Positions 34,240 to 42,284 of a stretch of 64,000 nt of DNA are shown one piece after another; within the stretch, counting starts at the first letter, position 1, and each line of letters starts with the position of its first letter. Under the pieces are notes generated by a model. It had not been told where the DNA came from, searched no databases, and saw only the letters and a program-made list of their open reading frames with translations. This DNA comes from an uncultured Collinsella sp. (GTDB lineage: Bacteria; Actinomycetota; Coriobacteriia; Coriobacteriales; Coriobacteriaceae): the NCBI GenBank assembly GCA_900541475.1, contig UQJV01000004.1, positions 1-64,000 on the forward strand, read 5' to 3'. The translations under genes were made by a program, and so were the position numbers.

Positions 34240-34297
34240 GCAGCGCAACAGCAACAAGGTGCGACCGCGCCACGACATCATGAAAGGAGCCACCGAC

Positions 34298-34366
34298 ATG
34301 AAGAACACGATGAAGTCTCTCAACAACTGGTGGTGGCGTGATGCGAATACGATCGGTCGACAGTGA
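34298..34366 (+). CDS. Tryptophan-codon leader peptide
   Basis: A 22-residue leader with GAAAGGAG upstream of its ATG. The centre reads SLNNWWWRDAN: three consecutive TGG codons at 34328-34336. It ends with TGA at 34366. A Trp-triplet in a short upstream frame followed by a terminator is the hallmark of trp-type ribosome-mediated attenuation. It precedes the ECF transporter operon and is the main reason to think the cargo is tryptophan or a close relative. Confidence 0.85.
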   Translation: MKNTMKSLNNWWWRDANTIGRQ

Positions 34367-34433
34367 GTCCCTCACGCCTGTTTTTGCGCTCTAGGTGATT
34401 GGAAGGCCTCCGGTTTCGACCGGGGGCCTTTTT
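34334..34433 (+). promoter_or_regulatory. trp-type attenuator
   Basis: Terminator stem AAGGCCTCCGGT (34403) with ACCGGGGGCCTT (34419), TTCG loop, then TTTTT. GGCGTGA (34335-34341), overlapping the last Trp codon, can pair with TCACGCC (34372-34378). CGGTCGA (34354-34360) can pair with TCGACCG (34416-34422) and so break the terminator. Ribosome stalling on the Trp codons would favour the second pairing and allow read-through. Confidence 0.75.
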
Positions 34434-34512
34434 CTATCTCGAGCCCGATCGCATTCGCATCACGCGCCTCCGCTTTCTTCTCTTGCACTTCCCCTCCGAA
34501 AGGATTTTCACC

Positions 34513-35085
34513 ATGTCTCAGAACACCACCACCGCCCAGCCCCGCACCGTCCAGACCGCCGACCGCGGCAAACTCGACGTCCGCGCCCTCGTCTTGCTCG
34601 CCATCCTGCTTGCCGCCGGCTTCATCCTCAACTTCACCGTCGGCAAGGCAATCTCGGGCATCTCGGGCGGCATGATCAGCCCCGAGTTCATCATCTCGGC
34701 TTTCTGCCTCACCATCCTGGTCGTTCGTCCCAACATTGGCCAGGCGCTCGTCATTGGTCTCATCTCGGCGGCCGTGATCCAGATCACTACCACCTCGCCG
34801 TTTGTCGATTTTGCCGCCGAGGGCATCGCCGCTATGCTCATGGCCGTCGTTGTCAACGCCACCGCCAAGGACGGCCAGGTTAAGCCCGTCATCGCCATCG
34901 TCGCAACATTCGTGACCACCTTTGTCTCGGGCGTCATCTTCATGGTCATCAAGATGGCCATGCTCGGCGTTGTGGGCGAGCTCGCCGCAGCCATGCTGCC
35001 CGTCGTCGCCATGACCGCCGTGTTTAACGCAATTCTGGTCGGCGCCCTTTACCTGCCCATCCAGAAGGCCCTTAAGCTCAACTAA
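34513..35085 (+). CDS. ECF transporter S component (probable tryptophan)
   Basis: Hydrophobic protein of 190 aa with about five to six membrane helices after a 25-residue polar N-terminus. The size and the following A and T genes fit an energy-coupling-factor substrate-binding S component. ISGISGGMISPEFIISAFC and the TLVVRPNIGQALVIGL region look like the TrpP-type S family, but by-eye similarity is limited. The Trp leader upstream makes tryptophan the most likely substrate. AAAGGA precedes the ATG at 34513. Confidence 0.75.
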   Translation: MSQNTTTAQPRTVQTADRGKLDVRALVLLAILLAAGFILNFTVGKAISGISGGMISPEFIISAFCLTILVVRPNIGQALVIGLISAAVIQITTTSPFVDFAAEGIAAMLMAVVVNATAKDGQVKPVIAIVATFVTTFVSGVIFMVIKMAMLGVVGELAAAMLPVVAMTAVFNAILVGALYLPIQKALKLN

Positions 35086-35125
35086 CCTGCCCGGCTTTAC
35101 CACCAAAGACTGTCCCAAACAACGA

Positions 35126-35177
35126 GCATTTGGGGACGTTCCTAAGCGACCAGTCATGTAAGAACGTCCCCAATGAC
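35126..35177 (+). repeat. Intercistronic hairpin between S and A genes
   Basis: TTGGGGACGTTC (35130) pairs perfectly with GAACGTCCCCAA (35162) around 20 nt, 15 nt before the next ribosome-binding site. It could reduce read-through, stabilise the upstream message or be a processing site. Confidence 0.6.
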
Positions 35178-35191
35178 TATGAAAGGTATCT

Positions 35192-36943
35192 ATGGAAACG
35201 ATCATCAACGTCGACGATGTCTCGTTCTCCTATAGCACGCAAACCGAGCAGGCGCTCAGCCACGTTTCGCTCAGCGTGAACAAGGGAGATTTCATCGGTA
35301 TCATCGGGCCCTCGGGCGCCGGTAAGTCCACACTTGTCGCCTGTCTGTCGGGCGCCGTGCCTCACCACTATACCGGCGCCTTTTATGGCTCCGTGTTAGT
35401 TGACGGCCACGACACCTGCGAGGTCTCGCTTACCGACATATCACAGATCGTCGGCAGCGTGCTGCAAGACATCGATACGCAGATGGTCGCTTCGGTCGTT
35501 GAGGACGAAATGCTCTTTGGCCTCGAGAACTTTGGCGTTCCGCACGACCAGATCGAGCAGTGCGTGAGCGAGACGCTTAAAACCGTCGGTATCAGCGACC
35601 TGCGCGACCGCGAGATCGCCACCCTCTCGGGCGGCCAAAAGCAAAAGGTAGCTATCGCCGCCATCCTCGCCATGCGTCCGCGCGTCTTAGTGCTCGATGA
35701 GCCAACCGCAGCGCTCGATCCCGCCAGTTCCACCTTAGTCTTCGAGACGCTGCGCGAGGCAAACCGCGCGCTCGGCATCACCATCGTCGTCGTTGAGCAA
35801 AAGGTCGCTTTACTTTCGGAGTACTGCAACCGTGTGTTGGTGCTCGATCACGGCCAAATCGCGCTGCAAGGTGAGCCGCACGAGGTCTTCGCGCACACCG
35901 ACGAGCTTCGCGCCATCGGCGTCGACTGCCCGCGCGTCACGCGCATCTTCAACAGTCTCGAGGCCGATGGCCTGGTAAGCGGCACGTCCTGTCTGGATGT
36001 CGACGAGGCGGAACGCCTGATCGCAGGCATCGTCGACCCCGACCGTGCGACAAGCGATACCCAGGCGCCCGCAGGCTCCCCGCACGCGCCGTCGCTGCGC
36101 CCGCATGCGAAAGACGCCGAGCCGGTGCTCACCTTTGACCATGTCGAGTTTTCCTACCCCCATGGAGGCGCCGCCGTCCACGACCTCAACTTGACGCTCT
36201 ACCCCGGCGAGCTCGTGGGCATTGTCGGCCAAAACGGAGCCGGCAAAACCACGCTCACTAAACTGCTCACGGGCCTACTCAAGCCCGCATCGGGCAGCGT
36301 GCGCGTTACGGGCTTGGACACGGCATCGGTTCCCACGAGCCGCATTGCACGCGAAGTGGCAACGCTTTTCCAGAACCCCGACCGTCAAATCTGCAAAGAC
36401 ACCGTGCTCGACGAGGTCGCCTTTGGTCTAGAACTTGCCGGCATCGACCGCGCCGAAGCCCTGCGTCGCGCCCAGCTGGTTATCGACCGCTTTGGTCTGC
36501 CCGCCGACGAGGCACCATTCTCGCTGTCGCGCGGCCAGCGCCAGATGGTGGCGCTCGCCTCCGTTGTAGTGGTCGAGCCCAAGATCGTGGTGCTCGACGA
36601 GCCCACGAGCGGCCTAGACTACCACGAGTGCATGACCGTGATGGAAACGGTGCGCACCATGGCAGAGCGCGGTTGCGCCGTCATCATGGTCTGTCACGAC
36701 ATGGAAGTCGTTTCCGACTTTGCCGAGCGCATCGTGGTGATGGCCAACGGTCGCATCCTCGACCGCGGCCGCACGCACGAGCTGTTCTCGAATATCGAAC
36801 TCATGCAGCGTGCCTACGTTGAGCCGCCCCAGATCATCGAGCTCTCGCGCCGTCTGGCATCCACCGTCTCGCCCGCCTTTACGCAGGTGAGTGAGGTCAC
36901 TGATATCGTTCGCATTACCGAGGAGATGGTCCGCCGTGGTTAA
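35192..36943 (+). CDS. ECF transporter ATPase with two fused domains
   Basis: A single polypeptide of 583 aa with two ABC ATPase domains, replacing the usual separate EcfA and EcfA' subunits. Domain 1 has Walker A GPSGAGKSTL and signature LSGGQKQKVAIA. Domain 2 has Walker A GQNGAGKTTL and the altered signature LSRGQRQMVALA, followed by Walker B IVVLDEPTSG. A linker with Pro/Ala-rich sequence near residues 280-305 joins them. It powers import with the T and S components. The T gene starts within the last codons of this gene. Confidence 0.93.
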   Translation: METIINVDDVSFSYSTQTEQALSHVSLSVNKGDFIGIIGPSGAGKSTLVACLSGAVPHHYTGAFYGSVLVDGHDTCEVSLTDISQIVGSVLQDIDTQMVASVVEDEMLFGLENFGVPHDQIEQCVSETLKTVGISDLRDREIATLSGGQKQKVAIAAILAMRPRVLVLDEPTAALDPASSTLVFETLREANRALGITIVVVEQKVALLSEYCNRVLVLDHGQIALQGEPHEVFAHTDELRAIGVDCPRVTRIFNSLEADGLVSGTSCLDVDEAERLIAGIVDPDRATSDTQAPAGSPHAPSLRPHAKDAEPVLTFDHVEFSYPHGGAAVHDLNLTLYPGELVGIVGQNGAGKTTLTKLLTGLLKPASGSVRVTGLDTASVPTSRIAREVATLFQNPDRQICKDTVLDEVAFGLELAGIDRAEALRRAQLVIDRFGLPADEAPFSLSRGQRQMVALASVVVVEPKIVVLDEPTSGLDYHECMTVMETVRTMAERGCAVIMVCHDMEVVSDFAERIVVMANGRILDRGRTHELFSNIELMQRAYVEPPQIIELSRRLASTVSPAFTQVSEVTDIVRITEEMVRRG

Positions 36944-37682
36944 CGTCATCGACTACATGCCGGGTGACACGCTGCTACACCGCCTGAACCCCGTCATCAA
37001 ACTGGGCCTCGCCGCCGCCATCATCATCGGCATCTTCTTGTCCGACACCTATGTGGCACTGCTGGGCTTTCTGGCGCTCACGCTCGCGCTGGGAGCCTAC
37101 GCCGGCGTCGTCGACCGCCTGCTCGCGCTGCTCAAGTTGCTGATTCCACTCGCACTCATCATGCTGGTGCTGCAGCTAACTTTTATGCGCAATGGCAACG
37201 TGGTGTGGGGCTTCGTTACCGACACGGGTCTCATCACCGGTTCCAAGGCCTGCCTGCGCCTGCTGGGCGTGGCGCTTCCGCTCATCCTGATGCTCATGGT
37301 GACCAAGCTCAACGACCTTGCCAACGCCTGCGTGGAGGTGTTGCACGTGCCGTATCGCTACGCCTTCACCTTTACCACGGCACTGCGCTTTGTGCCGGTG
37401 TTTGGCCAGGAGATGAACGCCATCATGGAGGCGCAGACCGCACGCGGCATCGAGTATGACACCAAAAACCCCATCAAGAAGCTCAAACTCATGCTGCCGC
37501 TGTGCGTGCCGCTACTGATCTCGAGCGTGGGTAAAACCGACGCCACGGCCTTGGCGGCAGAACAGCGTGGCTTCTACCTACGCACGCGCGCGAGCTCGTA
37601 CAAGCGCTATCCCATCAAGGGCCTGGACATTGCCATACTTATTGTCAGCATTGCCCTCATCGTCCTCGGCTTCCTGTTCTAA
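36936..37682 (+). CDS. ECF transporter T component
   Basis: Transmembrane coupling subunit of 248 aa. It opens with VNVIDYMPGDTLLHRLNPVIKLGL, the usual EcfT beginning, has four to five membrane helices and carries the two Ala-Arg-Gly type coupling motifs near the C-terminus (TARGIEYD and AEQRGFYLR) that dock on the ATPases. The start is GTG at 36936 with GAGGAG upstream, overlapping the ATPase stop by 8 nt. A stoichiometric complex with the fused ATPase is likely. Confidence 0.92.
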   Translation: MVNVIDYMPGDTLLHRLNPVIKLGLAAAIIIGIFLSDTYVALLGFLALTLALGAYAGVVDRLLALLKLLIPLALIMLVLQLTFMRNGNVVWGFVTDTGLITGSKACLRLLGVALPLILMLMVTKLNDLANACVEVLHVPYRYAFTFTTALRFVPVFGQEMNAIMEAQTARGIEYDTKNPIKKLKLMLPLCVPLLISSVGKTDATALAAEQRGFYLRTRASSYKRYPIKGLDIAILIVSIALIVLGFLF

Positions 37683-37786
37683 CCTGCCAATTTGGGACAG
37701 GCTTTTTGGTCGGTTTTTTCTGGGCGAACGTCAGCTCTCCCCGTAAGTCCAGCCGTGCAACAACTGCAACCAAGCGCAATGAGCCC

Positions 37787-37975
37787 CGACTCGGACTGAA
37801 CGAGCCGGGGCCCTTCTTTCCCCACGAGGGCATCTTTGGCGTAGTCCTTCACGGCGGAGAGGTCCATACCGGGGACGATATCCAGGTAGTCAAACTTGGC
37901 GATGGCACCTGTTCCTTCACCCCTGCTGAAGCACTTAAAGAGGTGGAGCGGGCTCGCCGCGAAGGAACCCTATAG
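37787..37975 (+). pseudogene. Remnant of a MOSC-domain protein (C-terminus)
   Basis: RLGLNEPGPFFPHEGIFGVV continues into LHGGEVHTGDDIQVVKLGDG, which matches the closing strands of MOSC-domain proteins (molybdenum-cofactor sulfurase type). The rest of that domain, about 110 residues including the conserved cysteine, is absent. The frame is open upstream to 37706 but that part is unrelated. No ribosome-binding site or promoter is apparent. It is best read as the tail of a deleted gene, or less likely an independent small protein. Confidence 0.6.
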
Positions 37976-38100
37976 TTGCAAAACCCCACGTGAGGCAGCT
38001 TTTTCAGCTCTAAATCGAGCTTCGATAGGGTTCCGTAACGTTAAAGTTGAACTCTATGGTTTCTCAACAATTCACTATAACTGCAGGTCAAGGCCAAAGC

Positions 38101-38147
38101 CTCAAGTTCAACTTGACCCTTTAGAACCTCTAAGGTTCAAGTTGAGG
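38101..38147. promoter_or_regulatory. MerR/SoxR-type operator array upstream of the secreted protein gene
   Basis: CTCAAGTTCAACTTGACC is near the SoxR consensus CCTCAAGTTAACTTGAGG. CTTGACCCTTTAGA (38112) forms a dyad with TCTAAGGTTCAAG (38129), and GGTTCAAGTTGAGG follows. The array lies about 65-110 bp before the gene at 38209. No MerR regulator is in the window. Confidence 0.35.
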
Positions 38148-38208
38148 TCGAAAGCAGTAGTAGAATACCGTTCGAACCATAACCTACGATTGATTACAGA
38201 GGGACTGG

Positions 38209-39342
38209 ATGCAGCATTCGAACCATCGCACCGCAGCGCTCATCGCGTCGAGGTCGGCTCGTATCATCACGAGCGCCGCGCTCGCCGTTGCACTGACGGC
38301 CACGCCGATGCTCTCCCCCGTCGCGGCCTATGCCGCCTCGCAGGCAACGCAGGATCAGCTTTCCGCCGCCCAGCAGAAGATCGAAGCCGCCACGAGCGCC
38401 TACAACGAGGCCCGCACCAAGCTCGAGGATCTGCAAAAGCAAATCGACACCAACGAGGCAAGCATCGAGCAAATCGAAGCCGAGCTTCCCGATCAGCAGG
38501 CAAAGGCAAGCTCCGCCATGCGCGATCTGTATAAGTACCAGAAGGGCACCAATCCCATCGTGAGCTTCCTGGTCAACGCACAGAGCCTTGGCGAGTTCAT
38601 CACCACCTGCAGGTACACCAGCCAGATCGCGAGCTCGAGCGTCGATGAGATCGAAGAGCTCAACAAGATGCAGACCGAGCTCGAGCAGAACAAGACCGAG
38701 CTTGAACAGGCTAAATCCCAACTCGAGACCGAGCAGAAAACCGCCGAAGATGCACTGGCACAGGCCCAGCAGCTTCGCAGCGAAGCCCAGGCAAAAGCCG
38801 AGCAGGAAAATGCCGCCGAGCTGGCCAAGCTCGAGGCAGACAAGGCCGCTGCCGCCGAGAAGCTCTCGGGCGAGGGCGTAAGCGGCAACAACTCCAACAG
38901 CCAGGCCAACAACGCCAACGCCACCATCGACACCACGGTGAACAACTCCAATACCGGTAACTCAGATTACGACTCGTTTATCAACGAGTGGACGAGTCGC
39001 ATTGACAACTACCTCGCCGGCTCCCCCATGGCAGGCCAGGGTTATAACTTTGCCGTGGCAGCCTGGAACACCGGTGTTGACCCCCGTTGGTCCCCTGCCA
39101 TCGCCTGCGTCGAAAGCAGCAAGGGCCTCTATTGTGCCGGCTCCTATAACGCCTGGGGCTGGAGCGCCCGTGGCGGCGGCTGGCGGAGCTTTGGTAGCTG
39201 GAGCGAGGGCGTCTCTGCCCACGTCGCCTACCTGGGCGCCAACTATGGCTCCACGCTTACCCCGGCAGCCGCCAAAAAGTACTGCCCGCCCACGTGGCAG
39301 GACTGGTACAACAAGGTTGCAACCCAGATGAACCGCATCTAA
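38209..39342 (+). CDS. Secreted coiled-coil protein with lysozyme-like domain
   Basis: A protein of 377 aa. A signal peptide (SARIITSAALAVALTATPMLSPVAAYA) ends near residue 42. A long coiled coil rich in Glu, Gln and Ala follows (about residues 45-225), like the N-terminal part of NlpC/P60 or FtsX-activated peptidoglycan hydrolases. After an Asn-rich linker, the C-terminal domain (about 250-377) looks like the lysozyme-like transglycosylase/glucosaminidase fold, with a probable catalytic Glu302 in ACVESSKGLYCAGSYNAWGW. It likely cleaves peptidoglycan during growth or division. Its own terminator follows. Confidence 0.82.
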   Translation: MQHSNHRTAALIASRSARIITSAALAVALTATPMLSPVAAYAASQATQDQLSAAQQKIEAATSAYNEARTKLEDLQKQIDTNEASIEQIEAELPDQQAKASSAMRDLYKYQKGTNPIVSFLVNAQSLGEFITTCRYTSQIASSSVDEIEELNKMQTELEQNKTELEQAKSQLETEQKTAEDALAQAQQLRSEAQAKAEQENAAELAKLEADKAAAAEKLSGEGVSGNNSNSQANNANATIDTTVNNSNTGNSDYDSFINEWTSRIDNYLAGSPMAGQGYNFAVAAWNTGVDPRWSPAIACVESSKGLYCAGSYNAWGWSARGGGWRSFGSWSEGVSAHVAYLGANYGSTLTPAAAKKYCPPTWQDWYNKVATQMNRI

Positions 39343-39352
39343 GATCAACGTC

Positions 39353-39378
39353 AAAGGGCCCCAATCGGGGCCCTTTTT
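39353..39378. terminator. Terminator after the secreted hydrolase gene
   Basis: AAAGGGCCCC and GGGGCCCTTTTT pair around AATC. It also faces the convergent kinase gene stop. Confidence 0.92.
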
Positions 39379-39381
39379 CTT

Positions 39382-40782
39382 TTACGCGACGGAGGTATCG
39401 ACGACGCCCGTCGCGTTTGCGATGGCAACAATGATAATCATTGCCAACAAGAGCACACCCATAGCCTTGAAACAGAGCTTTGCAAGCTTTTTACCGCGAT
39501 ATCTATCGAGTAGCTCAAACCGCCGGCGAAGGCGGCGTTTATCGAGCATTACAAAATGAATGAGCGCTACGAAACCGTCGACGAAGACAAAATACTCAAT
39601 CGCGAGAAACCACATCGGGTAGTTTTGGTTGGCGCCTGTGGGATGAAAAACGGCAAAATGGCTTCCGGCAAAGAAAACAAGTAGCGAAAGATAGACGAAT
39701 GCGTTCCAAATGCGCCCAACGGTGTCGGGAATGTGGGAGAGTAAATTCGGGCGCTCAGGCACCAACGGCAATCCACCCTGAGACTGATCTGTGGGGAGCA
39801 CGGGCGAAGGGCACACAACTCGCCGCTCTGGAGGCTCTTGGAAGGAAGCAACATTCGGCGCGGACGATGGCGTCGGTGTGGACAACGCATACGATGCGCG
39901 TTCAGCGTGCCCTAGCGCCTTCGCGCTTGCAAAGCGCTTGTCCGGATCGAGCGCCATCGCCATGCAAATAACATCGGCAAACGGGACGGGAACGTCACAT
40001 GCCTCGCATTGCTCGCGCATGTCCCGGCCCGGCTTGGGGTCGGCCCCCGTCAGACAAAAGAACAGCAGGGCACCGAGCGCATAGACATCGCTTCGCACGC
40101 TCGTCTGGCCAAAACCGTACTGCTCGGGTGGCGCATAGGGTCGCGTGCCAAACTTAACGGTATCGGCATCGGCTCCTTCGCGCCACACGCGAGCGATTCC
40201 CAAGTCGATAATCACCAGCGATGAAAACGTCAGGCCGTCATCAGGCGTATAGTTCGCGCCCGACACGATGATATTCGAGGGCTTTAGGTCGCGATGAATC
40301 ACCGGCGCAGCCACCTCCCCCGCCGACGCAAAGCCGGCGTGGAGCTCCGCAACTGCATCACAAAGGGAGCCAAACAGCTCACAAGCATAATCGGGCGTTG
40401 CACCCAAACGCCCCACCAGGGCCCCGAGCGTTTCGCCTTCGATGTATTCCATGACCACGCAAAGCTCGTCGCCCACGCGGTGGCAATCGACAATCCGAGG
40501 CAAGTGCTCGTAACGTCGCCCGGCATGCTGGGCCGCAAACAGGCGTTCATACGCCCCGCCAATCTGGGCCGACGCGTCGATGCGCTTGCGAACAAAGGGA
40601 CCAAGAGATCCTCCGCCGGAGCCCTCAAAGTACACGAGCTCGGTCGTCTCGACGTCGGAGTGCTTGAGTACACGGTCTACGCGATAGCTGTCATCACGCT
40701 CAAGTGACGCCAGGTGTCCGGCGAGCGCAGCGGTCAGCTCATCATCGGAATATGTTGGGCTCTGAGTATCCATAGCGTCCAT
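39382..40782 (-). CDS. Membrane-anchored Ser/Thr protein kinase
   Basis: A protein of about 466 aa. The Hanks-type kinase domain lies at about residues 45-300, with the catalytic loop VIHRDLKPSNIIV, a DLG instead of DFG metal-binding motif (DLGIARVWRE), and GTRPYAPPEQYGFGQTSVRSDVYALG. The glycine loop is atypical (EGSGGGSLGPFVRKRID, with the Lys/Arg region as the VAIK equivalent). Three C-terminal hydrophobic segments (AFVYLSLLVFFAGSHFAVF, WFLAIEYFVFVDGFVALIHF, LLLAMIIIVAIANATGV) anchor it. There is no ribosome-binding site at either candidate start (40782, 40773). A hairpin sits 7 nt upstream. Confidence 0.88.
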   Translation of the reverse strand: MDAMDTQSPTYSDDELTAALAGHLASLERDDSYRVDRVLKHSDVETTELVYFEGSGGGSLGPFVRKRIDASAQIGGAYERLFAAQHAGRRYEHLPRIVDCHRVGDELCVVMEYIEGETLGALVGRLGATPDYACELFGSLCDAVAELHAGFASAGEVAAPVIHRDLKPSNIIVSGANYTPDDGLTFSSLVIIDLGIARVWREGADADTVKFGTRPYAPPEQYGFGQTSVRSDVYALGALLFFCLTGADPKPGRDMREQCEACDVPVPFADVICMAMALDPDKRFASAKALGHAERASYALSTPTPSSAPNVASFQEPPERRVVCPSPVLPTDQSQGGLPLVPERPNLLSHIPDTVGRIWNAFVYLSLLVFFAGSHFAVFHPTGANQNYPMWFLAIEYFVFVDGFVALIHFVMLDKRRLRRRFELLDRYRGKKLAKLCFKAMGVLLLAMIIIVAIANATGVVDTSVA

Positions 40783-40788
40783 AATAAC

Positions 40789-40823
40789 GCAGGGCACGGA
40801 CGCACCATGACGCCCGTGCCCTG
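40789..40823 (-). terminator. Hairpin immediately before the kinase start
   Basis: GCAGGGCACGG and CCGTGCCCTGC pair around 13 nt, 7 nt before the kinase ATG and 45 nt past the HTH gene stop. It looks like a terminator or attenuator that would limit kinase expression, followed on the minus strand by GTTATTAT. Confidence 0.55.
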
Positions 40824-40868
40824 CACGTTCAAAATGTCGTGAACGGCGCCTCCGCCGGCAGCTAACCG

Positions 40869-41291
40869 TTAGCTCACCGTCTCCTCGCCAAAGCGATACA
40901 GCTCCTCGTTCACCTTTTGCAGGCTGCAGCCACGATCGATACAGAAAATGATGATGGCGTCACGGCGGTCCTTGCAGTTGAGGATATTGGCGCCTGCCGC
41001 CGTCAAGGCGCGGTTGGCCTCCTTGAGTGTCAGCGCCATGGCAAATGCAATCTGCAGCACCTTATTGCGGCTCGGATGCCGCGCACCGGTAAAGATCTGA
41101 TAGCCAAACGTCTCGTTGAGGTCGGCCATGCGCACCACTCGCGAACGCTCCAGCCCCTTTTCTTCCAAAAGCTGTTTCAGATACTCCGAAAGCGACGGGG
41201 CGGCAAAGTCGTGCTCTTTGATATAACCATCAATGCTTGGCGCATCGAGAAGCTCATTGAGCAGCTCCTCAGTCAGCTTTTTATCGGGCAT
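40869..41291 (-). CDS. HTH-type DNA-binding protein upstream of the kinase
   Basis: A protein of 140 aa. SLSEYLKQLLEEKGLERSRVVRMADLNETFGYQIFTGARHPSRNKVLQIAFAMALTLKEANRAL reads as a lambda-repressor-like helix-turn-helix with an XRE-type layout (ETFGYQIFTG, then HPSRNKVLQIAFAMALTLKEA). A C-terminal helical part (KDRRDAIIIFCIDRGCSLQKVNEEL) may be for dimerisation. It is on the same strand as the kinase, 86 bp apart. The pairing suggests the regulator could be a kinase substrate or control its expression. No known partner is established. Confidence 0.75.
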   Translation of the reverse strand: MPDKKLTEELLNELLDAPSIDGYIKEHDFAAPSLSEYLKQLLEEKGLERSRVVRMADLNETFGYQIFTGARHPSRNKVLQIAFAMALTLKEANRALTAAGANILNCKDRRDAIIIFCIDRGCSLQKVNEELYRFGEETVS

Positions 41292-41323
41292 ACGGCCTCA
41301 CCTCCCCCAGTGCATGCAACATG

Positions 41324-41767
41324 CTAGAAACCGCTCACGTCCGAGCGTTCCCAACTGGCGACCTGATCGGGAGACACCGTGCCCAGCGCCTCGAACTTCC
41401 AGGAGCCGCCCGCCTTCAGATGATTGGTGTTTGCAAGAGCCGTTCCAACCTGGTTGCCATCAGCATCATACAGAACATACTCAATCTGAATGTAGCTCTT
41501 TTCCTTGTCTGTGTTATTGGTCAGCGTACCCGTGATCTTATAGGCAAACTGATTGGAGGCGTCTTCAGCCTCGTCAGCAATGGTATACGGTTCTTGCGGT
41601 TCTTTTTGCTCCTCAGCCTGCTGTGTCGTCTCGGCAGGTTTTGCCGAATCGTTCGCAGACGAATCGGTTGAGTTGCCGCCCATAGAGCCCACGGCACCGG
41701 CAATAACCAGCACCACGATGACGCCTAGGACAATCTTGCCAATCGACTTCTTTCCCTCTTTTGCCAT
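41324..41767 (-). CDS. FxLYD-type membrane-anchored protein
   Basis: A protein of 147 aa. One N-terminal membrane helix (IGKIVLGVIVVLVIAGAVG) follows a basic start, then a linker rich in Ser, Glu and Gln, then a beta-rich domain (FAYKITGTLTNNTDKEKSYIQIEYVLYDADGNQVGTALANTNHLKAGGSWKFEAL), the FxLYD pattern. The domain would sit outside the cell. The ribosome-binding site (AGGAAGG, 7 nt before the ATG) is fully buried in a perfect hairpin. Confidence 0.75.
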   Translation of the reverse strand: MAKEGKKSIGKIVLGVIVVLVIAGAVGSMGGNSTDSSANDSAKPAETTQQAEEQKEPQEPYTIADEAEDASNQFAYKITGTLTNNTDKEKSYIQIEYVLYDADGNQVGTALANTNHLKAGGSWKFEALGTVSPDQVASWERSDVSGF

Positions 41768-41772
41768 TATGC

Positions 41773-41826
41773 ATCCTTCCTACGATCCGGCCACCGCGCC
41801 GGCACACAGCACATCGTAGGAAGGAT
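41773..41826 (-). promoter_or_regulatory. Hairpin sequestering a Shine-Dalgarno sequence
   Basis: ATCCTTCCTACGAT (41773) and ATCGTAGGAAGGAT (41813) are a perfect 14-bp inverted repeat with a 26-nt spacer that itself holds CCGGC/GCCGG. In the minus-strand message the downstream arm contains the only ribosome-binding site of the FxLYD gene, so translation should require opening of the stem. Confidence 0.75.
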
Positions 41827-41931
41827 TAAACTTGAATTCATTAGCTGAGAGCTAAGGCTGCGGTAAACGGCCAACGCAGTTATCCAAACGCCGAGCAAAC
41901 GCACTTTGCGCGACCGTCTGCTGGCAGCGCA

Positions 41932-42261
41932 TCAACCCACCGTGACGGATTCCCCGGTAAAGGCGCTGATCATCAACAGGACAAAGAACACCAGGTAGCT
42001 AACACTCAGCAGGTACGCAATGATCAGAAAGAAGACCCATCCGACATTGGTGTTACCGTCGGCACGGCGTTGCTCGCGATTGCGGCAGAGCCAAATCGTC
42101 ACGCCAATGGCCACAATCAACAGCACAAGTGCCGCTGCCGCCAGTCCAGCAAGCGCAAACATCACGCCAATGCTCACAGCAATAACCGGGAGCAGCAGCA
42201 AGCCGCATCCGCACCCACCAGGACTATATACGACAGACTGTCGGCGTCGTTCCATCGTCAC
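41932..42261 (-). CDS. Small membrane protein
   Basis: A protein of 109 aa. An arginine-rich, glycine/cysteine-rich start (YSPGGCGCG) is followed by LLLLPVIAVSIGVMFALAGLAAAALVLLIVAIGVTIWL, then a charged loop (CRNREQRRADGN) and a second pair of helices near the C-terminus. It probably spans the membrane three or four times. No family is recognised. The start is probably GTG 42261, which has GAGG upstream, rather than ATG 42255. It may be co-transcribed with the downstream FxLYD gene. Confidence 0.6.
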   Translation of the reverse strand: MTMERRRQSVVYSPGGCGCGLLLLPVIAVSIGVMFALAGLAAAALVLLIVAIGVTIWLCRNREQRRADGNTNVGWVFFLIIAYLLSVSYLVFFVLLMISAFTGESVTVG

Positions 42262-42284
42262 TCCAACCTCAACATCTTTGAGCG

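Noticed and set aside
37706..37786. N-terminal extension of the MOSC-like remnant.
   Set aside because: The extension is unlike any MOSC sequence and contains no start signal; only the part from 37787 resembles the domain.
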